A stretch of 46,980 bases of DNA from Bacillota bacterium (lineage in GTDB: Bacteria > Bacillota > Sulfobacillia > JAJZYS01 > JAILZS01): assembly GCA_023512375.1 (NCBI GenBank), contig JAILZS010000019.1:1-46980 (forward strand). The letters run 5' to 3'. The position numbers were made by a program, and so were the translations under genes. The notes below the pieces were generated by a model, which saw nothing but the letters and a program-made list of their open reading frames with translations, ran no database searches and had not been told where the DNA came from. How positions within the stretch are numbered: the stretch's first letter is position 1; the number at the start of each line of letters is the position of its first letter. Below are positions 24,528-32,815 of the stretch, piece by piece.

Positions 24528-25578
24528 TTAAGCCCCCGCGGCTGAACGGCACCTGGATGGTGCCCGTATCCACTGCCGCGCGCCGCCGGTTCACCGTGGG
24601 CATGATGGCGGCTGGCACGCCCTTCATGGGAGGCGCCATGCCCACCCCGTTCATGTTCAGGGTGAACGTCTTCAGGCCGCCGTGCCAGGTGCCGTGCAGG
24701 GCGGAGTAGATCTCGTCGTATACGGCCACGTCGACGCGCTTGAGGGCGCTGGTGATGACGTTCTTGGGGGCGAGGTAGGCCTGGTCGGCGTCGACGCCCA
24801 GGCTGTAGAAGCCGTGCGTCTTGGCGGCCGTGATCACGCCCAGGCCGGTGTCGCCGGCCACCGGGAAGATGATGCTGGCGCCCTTGCCATGCTCCGCCAG
24901 GGCCGCCTGCTCGCCGCCCGTGACGTCGGTGAAGCTACCCGTGTAGGTGAGCAGGAAGGTGGCCTTGGGGTCGGCGTAGCGCGCCCCCGCCTCGAACCCG
25001 GCGATGTAGGTGTCGACGGGCGGGATGTTCATGCCGCCGACGATGCCCAGCACGTGGTTGTGGACCAGGCCCTTCCAGTGCAGGTGCGTGTCGGCCTCCA
25101 GGTAGCCGCACAGGGCGCCGGCCAGGAACGCGCCCTGGTTGGCGTCGAAGATCACGGACGAAACGTTCGGGTAGGCGCTGAGGGGCGAGACCTCCGAGTC
25201 GATGAGGACGAACTTCGTCTTGGGGAACTCCTTGGCCACCTGCTGGATGGCGCTCGTCTCCTGAAAGCTGATGCCGATGACCAGGTTGTACCCCTGGCGC
25301 GCGTAGTTGGTGAGGTCGGGCACGTAGTCGCCCTGCCCCTGCGTGAGCACGTAGGAGCCCTGGACGTGGAGCTGCTTCTCCGCGCGCATCAGGCCGACGT
25401 ACGAAAGGTAGATGAACCCGTGGTCGTTGAGCACGGGGCCGGACTCCACGATGCCGACCTTGAACGTCGAGGCGGCGGCGCGATGATGCAGGGGCGCCGC
25501 CGAGGCGGCCATCGAGGTACCCGCGCTCACAGCAACGGCGAGACCCACCGCCCAAAGCCCGCGCAGGCGCATGCGCAC
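24528..25578 (-). CDS. BMP/PnrA-family nucleoside-binding protein, stop codon shifted out of frame
   Basis: About 350 aa. The signal peptide (LRGLWAVGLAVAVSAGTSMA) has no lipobox Cys. The periplasmic-binding fold of the BMP (PnrA/Med) family follows: FKVGIVESGPVLNDHGF, YNLVIGISFQET, NQGAFLAGALCGYLE, IIFPVAGDTGLGV, GVDADQAYLAPKNVITSALK, VYDEIYSALHGTW. The GTG at 25578 is 7 bases from GAGGAGG; an ATG at 25572 is an alternative. After the expected end (VPFSRGG) the frame has no stop and runs into the ATPase gene. A TAA at 24528-24530 is one base out of frame after five Gs (minus strand); four Gs would give a normal stop. Probable indel rather than fusion. Confidence 0.87.
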
Positions 25579-25707
25579 GAACATTCCTCCTCGCATCCGG
25601 AAAACGTTCGAGGTTTCTCCACCGCGTGCACGAAGGCGGGAAATACGGCACTCGACGGCAAACCTCCTGCCGAAGGGCGAAGTCGGGGTTGAAGGAGCGG
25701 TGGGGAG
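25579..25707. promoter_or_regulatory. divergent promoter region between nucleoside operon and second hydrolase
   Basis: 129 bases between two genes transcribed away from each other. Contains an AT-richer patch with AAAACGTT at about 25601. No confident -35/-10 pair could be placed in either direction. Shared control of import and hydrolysis from this site is plausible. Confidence 0.4.
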
Positions 25708-26610
25708 ATGGGCTACTGGCTGGACGTGGATACCGGCATCGACGACGCCGTCGCCCTGTTGGCGGCGGCGGGTGCCATCCCGGCCGGCGGGTGGGCGTGG
25801 GTGAGCGCCGTGGCCGGCAACGTGGGCCTGGACGCGGTGGTGGACAACACGCTTCGCGTCCTGGCCGCGGCCGGTCGGGAGGAGGTGCCCGTCTTCCGCG
25901 GCGCCGACCGGCCCCTGGTGCGCGGGCGCGTGGACGCCGCCTACGCGCACGGGGAGAGCGGACTGGGCGGCGTCGTCCTGCCGCCGCCCCGCCGCGCCCC
26001 CGAGGGCGATCTCCTGGCCCTGGCCGCGCGCCTGGCCCAGGTGCCGGACGGCTCGCTCACCCTGGTGGCCACCGGCCCGCTCACCAACGTCGCCCTCCTG
26101 TGCCGCCTGGCGCCCGACCTCATGCGGCGCAAGGTGGCGCGGACGGTTTGGATGGGAGGTGGGCGGGGGCGGGGCAACGTGACGGCGGCGGCGGAGTTCA
26201 ACGCCTACGCCGACCCCGAGGCGGCCGCCGTCGTCCTCGAGGCCCTGGCGCCGGTGGCCGTGGTCGACCTCGTGACCACCCACGCCGCCCACCTCACGCC
26301 GGACGAGGTGCGCGACCTGGCAAGGGCGGGCAGCCGCGGCGCTCTGGCGCGCGCCCTGCTCGAAGACCCCGCCTACGGCGGAGCGCGCGCCGACGGCGTC
26401 GTGGTGCACGACGCCGTCGCCCTCCTGGCGGCCGTTCGCCCCGGCGAGATGTTCGACCTCCGCCCCGCCCCCGTGGAGGTCGACCTGAGCCGCGGCCCCA
26501 GCTACGGCGCCACTCTGGTGGGGCCGAAGGCAAACGGCCCGCAGGCACTGTGGCCCACCGCGCCGGATCGGGCGCGCTTCGCCGCCATGCTGGCGGCAGC
26601 GCTCGCCTGA
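25708..26610 (+). CDS. second nucleoside hydrolase (IunH family)
   Basis: 300 aa, divergent from the importer operon. The signature appears as DVDTGIDDAV at residues 6-15, with the first metal Asp kept and Pro replaced by Thr. ATGPLTNVALLCR, WMGGGRGRGNVTAAAEFN and DPEAAAVVLEAL follow. HDAVALLAAV matches the late metal-binding Asp motif. It differs enough from the other hydrolase in this region to suggest another substrate range rather than a recent duplication. The ATG at 25708 follows GGTGGGGAG. Confidence 0.92.
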   Translation: MGYWLDVDTGIDDAVALLAAAGAIPAGGWAWVSAVAGNVGLDAVVDNTLRVLAAAGREEVPVFRGADRPLVRGRVDAAYAHGESGLGGVVLPPPRRAPEGDLLALAARLAQVPDGSLTLVATGPLTNVALLCRLAPDLMRRKVARTVWMGGGRGRGNVTAAAEFNAYADPEAAAVVLEALAPVAVVDLVTTHAAHLTPDEVRDLARAGSRGALARALLEDPAYGGARADGVVVHDAVALLAAVRPGEMFDLRPAPVEVDLSRGPSYGATLVGPKANGPQALWPTAPDRARFAAMLAAALA

Positions 26611-26646
26611 CGGCCGGCGTCCTGCCGCCACGTCCCCGTCAGCGGG

Positions 26647-27357
26647 CTACGCCTCCTCGAGGCCGAAGTAGGCGCGCCGCACGGCGTCGTCGCGCCGGAG
26701 GTCGGCGACCTTGCCTTGCCCGCGCACCCTACCGCCCTCCAGGATGTAGGCGCGGTCGGCGAGGTCCAAGAAGCGTACGTTCTGCTCTGCCACCAGGAGG
26801 CCCAACCCCTGCTCGCGCAGGCGGGCCAGGATCTCGAACACCGCCCCCACCATGCGGGGCGACAGCCCGGCCGAGGGTTCGTCCATCACCATCAGGCGCG
26901 GCCGCCCCATGAGGGCCTTGGCCACGCCCAACATCTTGCGCTGGCCGCCGCTCAGGCTGCGGCCCAGGGCGCGGCGCCGGCCCGCCAGGTCGGGGAAGAG
27001 GGCGAGCACCTCCGCCATGCGCGCCGCCACCTGCGCGCGCGGCAAGGCGAAGGCGCCGATCTCCAGGTTCTCGTCCACGGTCAGGTCGGGGAAGACACCG
27101 GTCTCCGACATGTACGCCAGCCCGCGGCGGACGCGGGCGTCGGGCGGAAGGCCGCCCAGCGCCTCGCCGTCGAACGACACCTCGCCCGCCAGCGTCGGCA
27201 CAAGGCCGAGGATGGCGCGTAGGAGCGTGGTCTTGCCGGCGCCGTTCGCCCCCAACAGGGCGACGCTCTCCCCCGCCCCCACCTCCAGGTCGACCGCCCA
27301 CAACACCTGCAGCGGGCCGTAAGCCGCCGACAGGCCGTGCACGGTGAGAAGGGCCAC
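26647..27357 (-). CDS. branched-chain-amino-acid-type ABC ATPase (LivF-like)
   Basis: 236 aa from a GTG. Walker A GANGAGKTT, signature SLSGGQRKML, Walker B RLMVMDEPSAGLS, switch-His position VAEQN (His replaced by Gln, normal for LivF). Last gene of the six-gene Liv-type importer. It ends convergently with the second nucleoside hydrolase, 36 bases apart. Confidence 0.93.
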   Translation of the reverse strand: MALLTVHGLSAAYGPLQVLWAVDLEVGAGESVALLGANGAGKTTLLRAILGLVPTLAGEVSFDGEALGGLPPDARVRRGLAYMSETGVFPDLTVDENLEIGAFALPRAQVAARMAEVLALFPDLAGRRRALGRSLSGGQRKMLGVAKALMGRPRLMVMDEPSAGLSPRMVGAVFEILARLREQGLGLLVAEQNVRFLDLADRAYILEGGRVRGQGKVADLRRDDAVRRAYFGLEEA

Positions 27358-27362
27358 GCTCC

Positions 27363-28076
27363 TCAGCCTCCCAGGAAGACCTGCACCACCTGCGGGTCGC
27401 GCGCCGCCGCCGTGAGGTCACCCTCGAAGATGGCGCGGCCGGCGTTCATGACCACCACCCGGTCGGTGAGCGAGGCCAGGAAGTTCATGAGGTGTTCCAC
27501 CACCACGAGCGCCACGCCGCGCTGGGCCAAAGCCGCCAGGCGGGCGCGCACCGTCTCCAGGTCGGCCGGCCCCAGGCCGGCGCCCAGCTCGTCCACCAGG
27601 AGCAGGCGCGGCCGGGCAGCCAGGGCGCGGGCCAGGTCGAGCATCTTCTGCTGCGCGCTGTTGAGACTCCCGGCCGGCCGGTCGGCCTCGCCCTCGAGGC
27701 CGACGAACGCCAGCACCTCATCCACGTCGGCCTCGGCGTGCCCGCGACCGCCGTAGTGGGCGGCCACCTCGACGTTCTGGCGCACCGTGAGTCCGACGAA
27801 CGGCCTGGGCACCTGGTAGGTGCGGTTGACCCCCAGGCGCGCGAGCTGGTGCGCGGCCAGCCCCGACGCGCTGCGCCCGCCCACCTGCACGCTGCCGCCG
27901 TCGGGGCGGATGAGGCCGGAGATGACGTTGATGGCCGTGGTCTTGCCGCTTCCGTTCGGGCCCACCAGCCCCAGCACCTCGCCCTCGCCCACGGCCAGGC
28001 TGAGGCCGTCCAGGGCGGGGAAGCCGCTGAACCGCTTCACCAGGTCGCGCACCTGGAGGATGGCCTCACGGGACAC
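27363..28076 (-). CDS. branched-chain-amino-acid-type ABC ATPase (LivG-like), unusual signature
   Basis: 237 aa. Walker A GPNGSGKTT, Walker B RLLLVDELGAGLG, and VVEHLMNF in the switch region. In place of the LSGGQ signature it has SLNSAQQKMLDLARAL, so the second ATP contact loop is non-canonical. Related variants (LTLAQ-type) occur in some Liv-like ATPases. GTG start at 28076, 11 bases inside the permease gene's end. Confidence 0.9.
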   Translation of the reverse strand: MSREAILQVRDLVKRFSGFPALDGLSLAVGEGEVLGLVGPNGSGKTTAINVISGLIRPDGGSVQVGGRSASGLAAHQLARLGVNRTYQVPRPFVGLTVRQNVEVAAHYGGRGHAEADVDEVLAFVGLEGEADRPAGSLNSAQQKMLDLARALAARPRLLLVDELGAGLGPADLETVRARLAALAQRGVALVVVEHLMNFLASLTDRVVVMNAGRAIFEGDLTAAARDPQVVQVFLGG

Positions 28077-29055
28077 GGATCCCCCTCCTCCGCAACAACG
28101 ACACGAGCCCTTCGGGCAGGAACAGGACGAGGACGACGATGAGCAGGCCGTAGATGAACTGGAAGTACTGCGGGGTGGAGATGCCGATGGCGTCGTACAG
28201 GCCGTACAGCGCGAGGGTACCGAACAGGGGCCCGAGGATGGTGGCCGGACCGCCGAACAGGACGAAGACGATGGCGAACACGGTGAAGCTGAGGTCGAAC
28301 ACGGTGTCGGGGTAGAAGACGGACACGTGCCACGCGTACACCCCCCCCGCCAGCCCGGCCATGAGGGCGCTCAGGAGCCAGGCCAGGGCGCGGCTGCGCA
28401 CGACGTCGACGCCGGCCGTGGCGGCGCTGGCGGGGTCGTCGCGTATGGCCTGCAGGGCCAGCCCGAAGCGAGAGGTGCGCAGATAGATGAGGATGGCGAG
28501 AGTGAGGGCGAGCACGCCCACCATGGCCCCGTAGCTGACCGGGCCGTCGTACACCGCCTGCAGGCTGAGCCCGTACGGCCCGTTGGTGATCGGCACCAGG
28601 GCGGGGTTGGACACGAGCTGGTACATGGCCTCCGCCGCCGCCAGGCTGGCGATGGCGAAGTAGGCGCCCGACAGGCGCAAAAGCGGCATGAGGAGGAGCG
28701 CCAGGAGGGCGGCGGCGACCGCCCCGGCCAGCATGGCAAGCGGCCATGCCAGGTGCAGCCGCAACAGCGCGAGCGAGGCGGCGTACGCGCCGGTGCCGAA
28801 GAACCCCACGTACCCGAACGGCAGGTAGCCGGTGAAGCCGAAGATCACGTTGATGCCCTGCGCCAGAACCAGGAAGGTCATCATGGCGAAGAGGAGGGCG
28901 CCGTTGGGATAGATTCGGGGCGCGACGGCGAACACCGCGACGGCCGGCAGGAGGATGGTCAGGCCGTGACGCACCGCCGCCGGCGCTCCGCCTGCCCTGC
29001 GTGCCGCGGCGGGGGACGGCGCGGCCTCGGGGGTGGCCGGGGGGATGTCAGACAT
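28066..29055 (-). CDS. branched-chain-amino-acid-type ABC permease (LivM-like)
   Basis: 329 aa. Ala/Pro-rich cytosolic N-terminus, then about 9 helices. GINVIFGFTGYLPFGYVGFF and RTSRFGLALQAIRDDPASA are the LivM family markers, the latter being the ATPase-coupling loop. Overlaps LivH and LivG genes by a few bases, so these three are surely co-transcribed. Confidence 0.93.
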   Translation of the reverse strand: MSDIPPATPEAAPSPAAARRAGGAPAAVRHGLTILLPAVAVFAVAPRIYPNGALLFAMMTFLVLAQGINVIFGFTGYLPFGYVGFFGTGAYAASLALLRLHLAWPLAMLAGAVAAALLALLLMPLLRLSGAYFAIASLAAAEAMYQLVSNPALVPITNGPYGLSLQAVYDGPVSYGAMVGVLALTLAILIYLRTSRFGLALQAIRDDPASAATAGVDVVRSRALAWLLSALMAGLAGGVYAWHVSVFYPDTVFDLSFTVFAIVFVLFGGPATILGPLFGTLALYGLYDAIGISTPQYFQFIYGLLIVVLVLFLPEGLVSLLRRRGIRVP

Positions 29056-29929
29056 GGCGCGCCTCTCGGGCCAGAAGGCCGCTGGGCTTCACGAGGAGGA
29101 TGAGGAGCAGGAGCACGTACGGCACCATGGCCGACCAGGAGGACAGGTAGGTCTGCATGAGCGTGAGCGAGAGGCCGTACACCAGCCCGCCCAGGATGGT
29201 CCCCAGGGGGTTGCCGAGGGAGCCGATGATCACGATGGCGAAGGCGGCGGTGGTGATGTCCACCCCCATGTTGGGGTCGATGGAGCCGAGCATGAACGGG
29301 CTGAGCACGCCGGCCGCGGCCGCCAGGGCGAGGCCGATGCCGAAGGCGAGGGCGCTCAGGCGGTGGACGCGGATGCCGCTGGTGAGCGCCTCCTCGCGGT
29401 TGGACATGATGGCTCGCGTCGCGTACCCGAGGCGCGTCCGGTACAGGTAGACGTAGACGGCGGCGATCGCCGCCAGGCTGACGAGGGCGCTCACCGCCCA
29501 GGCGGCGGGGAAGGTCTGGCCGAACAGGGAGACCGGCTGGGTGCCGAACACCGGGGCGAAGATCGAGCGCTGGGTGTTGCCGAAGGCGATGATCGCCACC
29601 GCTTCGATCACCTGGGAGACGCCGAAGAAGAGGACGAAGGAGAGCATCTCGGGGTCGCGCGAGCGCAACAGGCGGGGCACCAGGAGGTGGTAGAGGGGAA
29701 AGCCGAGGAGGATGAACGCCGCCACCTCGAGCAAGAGCGCCCACAGGGGGTGGAGGCCGAGGAGCGTGAACGCCCAATAGGCGCCGAACGCACCGAGCAT
29801 GAGAAAGTCGCCGTGCGCCAGGTTGACGATCCGCATCACCCCGAACACGAGGTTGAGGCCCAGCCCGACCAGGGCGTAGAACAGCCCGAACATGAGGCCG
29901 GCCAGGAGGGAATACACGAGCAGCGCCAC
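29048..29929 (-). CDS. branched-chain-amino-acid-type ABC permease (LivH-like)
   Basis: 293 aa from a GTG with RBS GGGAGGGAG. About 8 helices; GLGLNLVFGVMRIVNLAHGD is the LivH hallmark, and RAIMSNREEALTSGI forms the coupling loop. An upstream in-frame extension to 30064 is low-complexity and crosses a hairpin, so it is rejected as the start. Confidence 0.93.
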   Translation of the reverse strand: MALLVYSLLAGLMFGLFYALVGLGLNLVFGVMRIVNLAHGDFLMLGAFGAYWAFTLLGLHPLWALLLEVAAFILLGFPLYHLLVPRLLRSRDPEMLSFVLFFGVSQVIEAVAIIAFGNTQRSIFAPVFGTQPVSLFGQTFPAAWAVSALVSLAAIAAVYVYLYRTRLGYATRAIMSNREEALTSGIRVHRLSALAFGIGLALAAAAGVLSPFMLGSIDPNMGVDITTAAFAIVIIGSLGNPLGTILGGLVYGLSLTLMQTYLSSWSAMVPYVLLLLILLVKPSGLLAREARHV

Positions 29930-30032
29930 TGCGCTCCCTCCCCGCGATTCGTTCTCACCGCCGCAGCCGGCACGTAGGTCGGCCCGAGCGGGAGCGGAAA
30001 GTCCCCGGCGGGCGAGCCGCCGGTCCAGAGGG

Positions 30033-30059
30033 GCGTCCCGGTGCCGGGCACCGGGACGC
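30033..30059 (-). terminator. perfect 13-bp inverted repeat between binding-protein and LivH genes
   Basis: GCGTCCCGGTGCC and GGCACCGGGACGC flank a single central G, so in RNA the inner pairs would open into a small loop. It starts 13 bases after the binding-protein stop. No U-tract. Same position and style as the hairpin after the nucleoside-binding protein. Confidence 0.6.
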
Positions 30060-30071
30060 GGCATGGGCGCC

Positions 30072-31343
30072 TCAGGGGGCAGGGTAGACCGGGGCGTGCT
30101 GGGCGTGGTCGGCCGGGTACACGGGCAAGAGGCGCACGCCGTGCGCGGTGGGGAAGAACTGGGCGATGTACATCGGCTCGCCCACCTGCGCCCCCGCGGC
30201 GTTGATCTGGAACGGGCCCTCGAGCGTGGTCATGTGCCCGGACAGCGCCTGCACGGCATGCCGCAGGGCCAGCTGGTCGAGGCTGGGGGAGGTGGCCAAC
30301 GCCTCTTGAATGACCAGCCCCGTGTTGTAGCCGGCGATGGTCTGGAAGTTCAGCGTGCCGCCCGGCATGACCTTGGGGAACTCCTTGAGGAAGGCCGACA
30401 CCCCAAGCCCCACCGTCACCTTGTTGTAGGCGACCAGGGGCGGGGCGGCGTACGTGTACGTGTAGGCGAGCGCGGCCGGCCCCGCGTCCTTGAGAAGGAG
30501 CGCGGTCTCCAGGCCGGGGTAGATGGTGAACACGAGCGGGAACTTGAGCCCGCTCTGGCTCAGGTTCTGGAACCAGGCGATGTCGTTGTTGTCGTAGCCG
30601 AACTCGATCACCGCCTGGGGGTTCTGGGCGGCGAGGGTGTGCAAGAGCGTGGCGTAGTCGGTGGTCGTGGTCGGCACCGAGGTGTCCGCCACCGGGTGGA
30701 CGCCCCCGGCCGCGAGCAGCCGGACCAGGGTCTGGGCTTGGGACTGGTCGAAGTCGTTGGCCGCGTACACCACGGCCACGCGGCGTACGTGGCGGGAGAG
30801 GAGGAACTGCGCCAACGGTGTCGGCCACAGGGCCGAGGTGCGGATGGAGGTGTCCACCATGTACGGGTTTTTGGGCGAGAACAGCGAGATGCCGCTGGCC
30901 GTCTGGTCGAACAGGAGCATGTGGTGTTCGGCGGCGATCGGGATGGCCACCGAGGTGAGGACGGAGCCGAAGTCCGCCACCAGGATGTTCACGTGGTCGC
31001 TGGTGATGAGCTGCCCGTACAGGGTCGTGGCCGTGCTCGTGGAGCTCTGGTCGTCGTACGACTTGAGCACGACCGGGATTTTCTTGCCGTAGGCCTTCAC
31101 GTACACGCCGCCGGAGGCGTCGACGGTCTTCACCCAGAACGTGAGACCCGCGTACTCCGGCATCGAGGAGTTGGCGAACGAGCCGCTCCCCGCGTACAGG
31201 GTGCCGATGACGATCTCCTTGGGCGCCACCTGGGTGCCCGCGGCCCAAACGCCCGACCCGGCGGTCAGCACCGCCGCGGCCGCCCACGCGCCGAGCACGG
31301 CGGCGACGGCGGCCAGCGGACGCGAACCGCGCCCTGCGCTCAT
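30072..31343 (-). CDS. Liv-type ABC substrate-binding protein 1
   Basis: 423 aa. Signal peptide (LAAVAAVLGAWAAAAVLTAG, then WAAGTQ) without a lipobox. Periplasmic-binding fold type I of the LivK/AmiC group: IVIGTLYAGSGSFANSS, GVYVKAYGKKIPVVLKSYDD, ADFGSVLTSVAIPIAAEHHM, VAVVYAANDFDQSQ, GGTLNFQTIAGYNTGLVIQE. The ATG at 31343 follows GGGGG. It has exactly the same length as the gene upstream and shares long near-identical blocks with it, so the pair is a tandem duplication. Ligand unknown: amino acids, amides and ureas are typical. Confidence 0.92.
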   Translation of the reverse strand: MSAGRGSRPLAAVAAVLGAWAAAAVLTAGSGVWAAGTQVAPKEIVIGTLYAGSGSFANSSMPEYAGLTFWVKTVDASGGVYVKAYGKKIPVVLKSYDDQSSTSTATTLYGQLITSDHVNILVADFGSVLTSVAIPIAAEHHMLLFDQTASGISLFSPKNPYMVDTSIRTSALWPTPLAQFLLSRHVRRVAVVYAANDFDQSQAQTLVRLLAAGGVHPVADTSVPTTTTDYATLLHTLAAQNPQAVIEFGYDNNDIAWFQNLSQSGLKFPLVFTIYPGLETALLLKDAGPAALAYTYTYAAPPLVAYNKVTVGLGVSAFLKEFPKVMPGGTLNFQTIAGYNTGLVIQEALATSPSLDQLALRHAVQALSGHMTTLEGPFQINAAGAQVGEPMYIAQFFPTAHGVRLLPVYPADHAQHAPVYPAP

Positions 31344-31398
31344 GCCATGTCTACCCCCTTCGGACAGCGCTTCGCGTGCGGAACGGTCTGCCCGGGGG

Positions 31399-32670
31399 TC
31401 AGGGAGCGGGGTAGACGGCCTTGCCGGTGGCGACGTCGGCCGGGAAGACGACGACGGGCCGCACCGAGCCGTGGTAGGGCTGGAATTGGGCGACGGGCAG
31501 CGTCTCCCCCACCTGTGCCCCCGAGGCGTTGACGGCGAATCGGCCATCGAGTGTGAACAGGTGGCCGGAGAAGCTCTGCACCGCGCGCCGCAAGGCGAGT
31601 TGGGAGAGGCTGGGCGCTGTGGCCAGGGCCTTCTGGATCACGAGCCCGGCGTTGTAACCTGCCACGGTGAGGAAGTCCGCCTGCTGCCCCTCTGCCTTCC
31701 GATAGGCGGCCAGGAAGGAGGAGATGCCAGGACCGAAGTTCACGTGGTTGTACGCGACGAGAGGCGGCGTGGGGTACGTGTAGGTGTACTCGATGCCCTG
31801 GGAGCCCACGTTCTTCAGGAACAGGGCGTACTCCTGCCCGGGGAAGACCGTGAACACCATCGGGAAGTGCTCGCCGCTTGCCGCCAGGTTCTGCAGGAAC
31901 GGGATGTCGTTCGTGTCGTAGCCGAACTCGCATACGGCATCGGGCTGGGTGGCGGCGATGTTGTGGATGAGCACCGTGTAGTTGTTCGTGGTTGTCGGTA
32001 CCGCGTTGTCGTACACGGGTTGGATGTGCGCTGCCTTGAGGTCGGCGGTCAACGTGGCGGCCTGAGACTGGTCGAAGTCGTTGGCGTCGTACAGGATGGC
32101 CACGCGGTGGATCTTGTGGCTGATGAGGAATCGGGCCAACGAGTCGGGCCAGATGGCCGAGCTGGGCAGGGACGTGAGGACGATGTACGGGCTTGGGGTC
32201 TTGAAGAAGCTCGCGCCCGTGCCCGTCACATCGAACAGAAGCATCTTGTGCTCGGCGGCCACCGGGATGCCGACCGAGGTGAGGACGGAGCCGAAGTCGG
32301 CCACCAGGATGTCCACGTGGTTTTCGGTGATGAGTTGGTCGTACAGGGTGGTGGCGGTAGAGGTCGAGCTTTCGTCGTTGTAGGCCACCAGGTGCACGGG
32401 CAACTTGTGGCCGACGGCGCGCACGTACACGCCGCCGGTCTTGTCGACCGACGAGGCCCAGAACTTGAGCCCGGAGTACTGGGCGAGGGAGGAGGTGGCG
32501 AACGAGCCGCTGCCGGCGTACAGGGTGCCGATGGTGATCGCCTTGAGGGCGGCGGAGGCTTCGTGCGCTCGGGCATAGGTGGCGGGCGCCGCGGCGGAGA
32601 GCGCCGCGCTGCCCGCGAGGAGGACGGAGGCGACGACGGCCGTAGGACGCTTCCAGCTTCGCACGGACAT
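31399..32670 (-). CDS. Liv-type ABC substrate-binding protein 2 (tandem paralogue)
   Basis: 423 aa. Signal peptide (TAVVASVLLAGSAALSAAAP). The same fold and order of blocks as its neighbour: ITIGTLYAGSGSFATSS, GVYVRAVGHKLPVHL, ADFGSVLTSVGIPVAAEH, VAILYDANDFDQSQA, LTVAGYNAGLVIQKALAT. First gene of the importer operon. Differences cluster in the stretch TGTGASFFKTPSPYIV against TASGISLFSPKNPYMV and in the loops lining the cleft, so the two may bind different ligands for one transporter. The ATG at 32670 has RBS AAGGGAG. Confidence 0.92.
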   Translation of the reverse strand: MSVRSWKRPTAVVASVLLAGSAALSAAAPATYARAHEASAALKAITIGTLYAGSGSFATSSLAQYSGLKFWASSVDKTGGVYVRAVGHKLPVHLVAYNDESSTSTATTLYDQLITENHVDILVADFGSVLTSVGIPVAAEHKMLLFDVTGTGASFFKTPSPYIVLTSLPSSAIWPDSLARFLISHKIHRVAILYDANDFDQSQAATLTADLKAAHIQPVYDNAVPTTTNNYTVLIHNIAATQPDAVCEFGYDTNDIPFLQNLAASGEHFPMVFTVFPGQEYALFLKNVGSQGIEYTYTYPTPPLVAYNHVNFGPGISSFLAAYRKAEGQQADFLTVAGYNAGLVIQKALATAPSLSQLALRRAVQSFSGHLFTLDGRFAVNASGAQVGETLPVAQFQPYHGSVRPVVVFPADVATGKAVYPAP

Positions 32671-32770
32671 CGCTCCCTTGTCGCAATTGCCTGGCGACCT
32701 TGCCCGCGTGGGCCACGCTGGCGAGTCGGGTAGGTGGCTTTGGCGACGAAGAGGGTTCGACGGTGGCGCG

Positions 32771-32810
32771 AAGGCAAAGGCCCCAGACCGGGTATCGCCC
32801 GACCGGGGCC
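32771..32810 (-). terminator. intrinsic terminator after the response regulator
   Basis: On the minus strand GGCCCC (32805-32810) and GGGGCC (32779-32784) close a hairpin with an inner GGG/CCC stem, followed by TTTGCCTT, the best U-tract among the hairpins in this window. It ends the ABC/two-component operon. Confidence 0.7.
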
Positions 32811-32815
32811 AAGCG

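Noticed and set aside
22876-26631. A 1251-residue binding-protein/ATPase fusion
   Set aside because: The join holds a 13-bp hairpin and an ATPase RBS, and a stop codon lies one base out of frame. The N-terminal 350 residues are antisense to the second nucleoside hydrolase. A one-base indel is far simpler.
29930-30064. N-terminal extension of the LivH-like permease to 30064
   Set aside because: The added 45 residues are low-complexity and cross the 13-bp hairpin; the GTG at 29929 has a clear RBS and the usual N-terminus.
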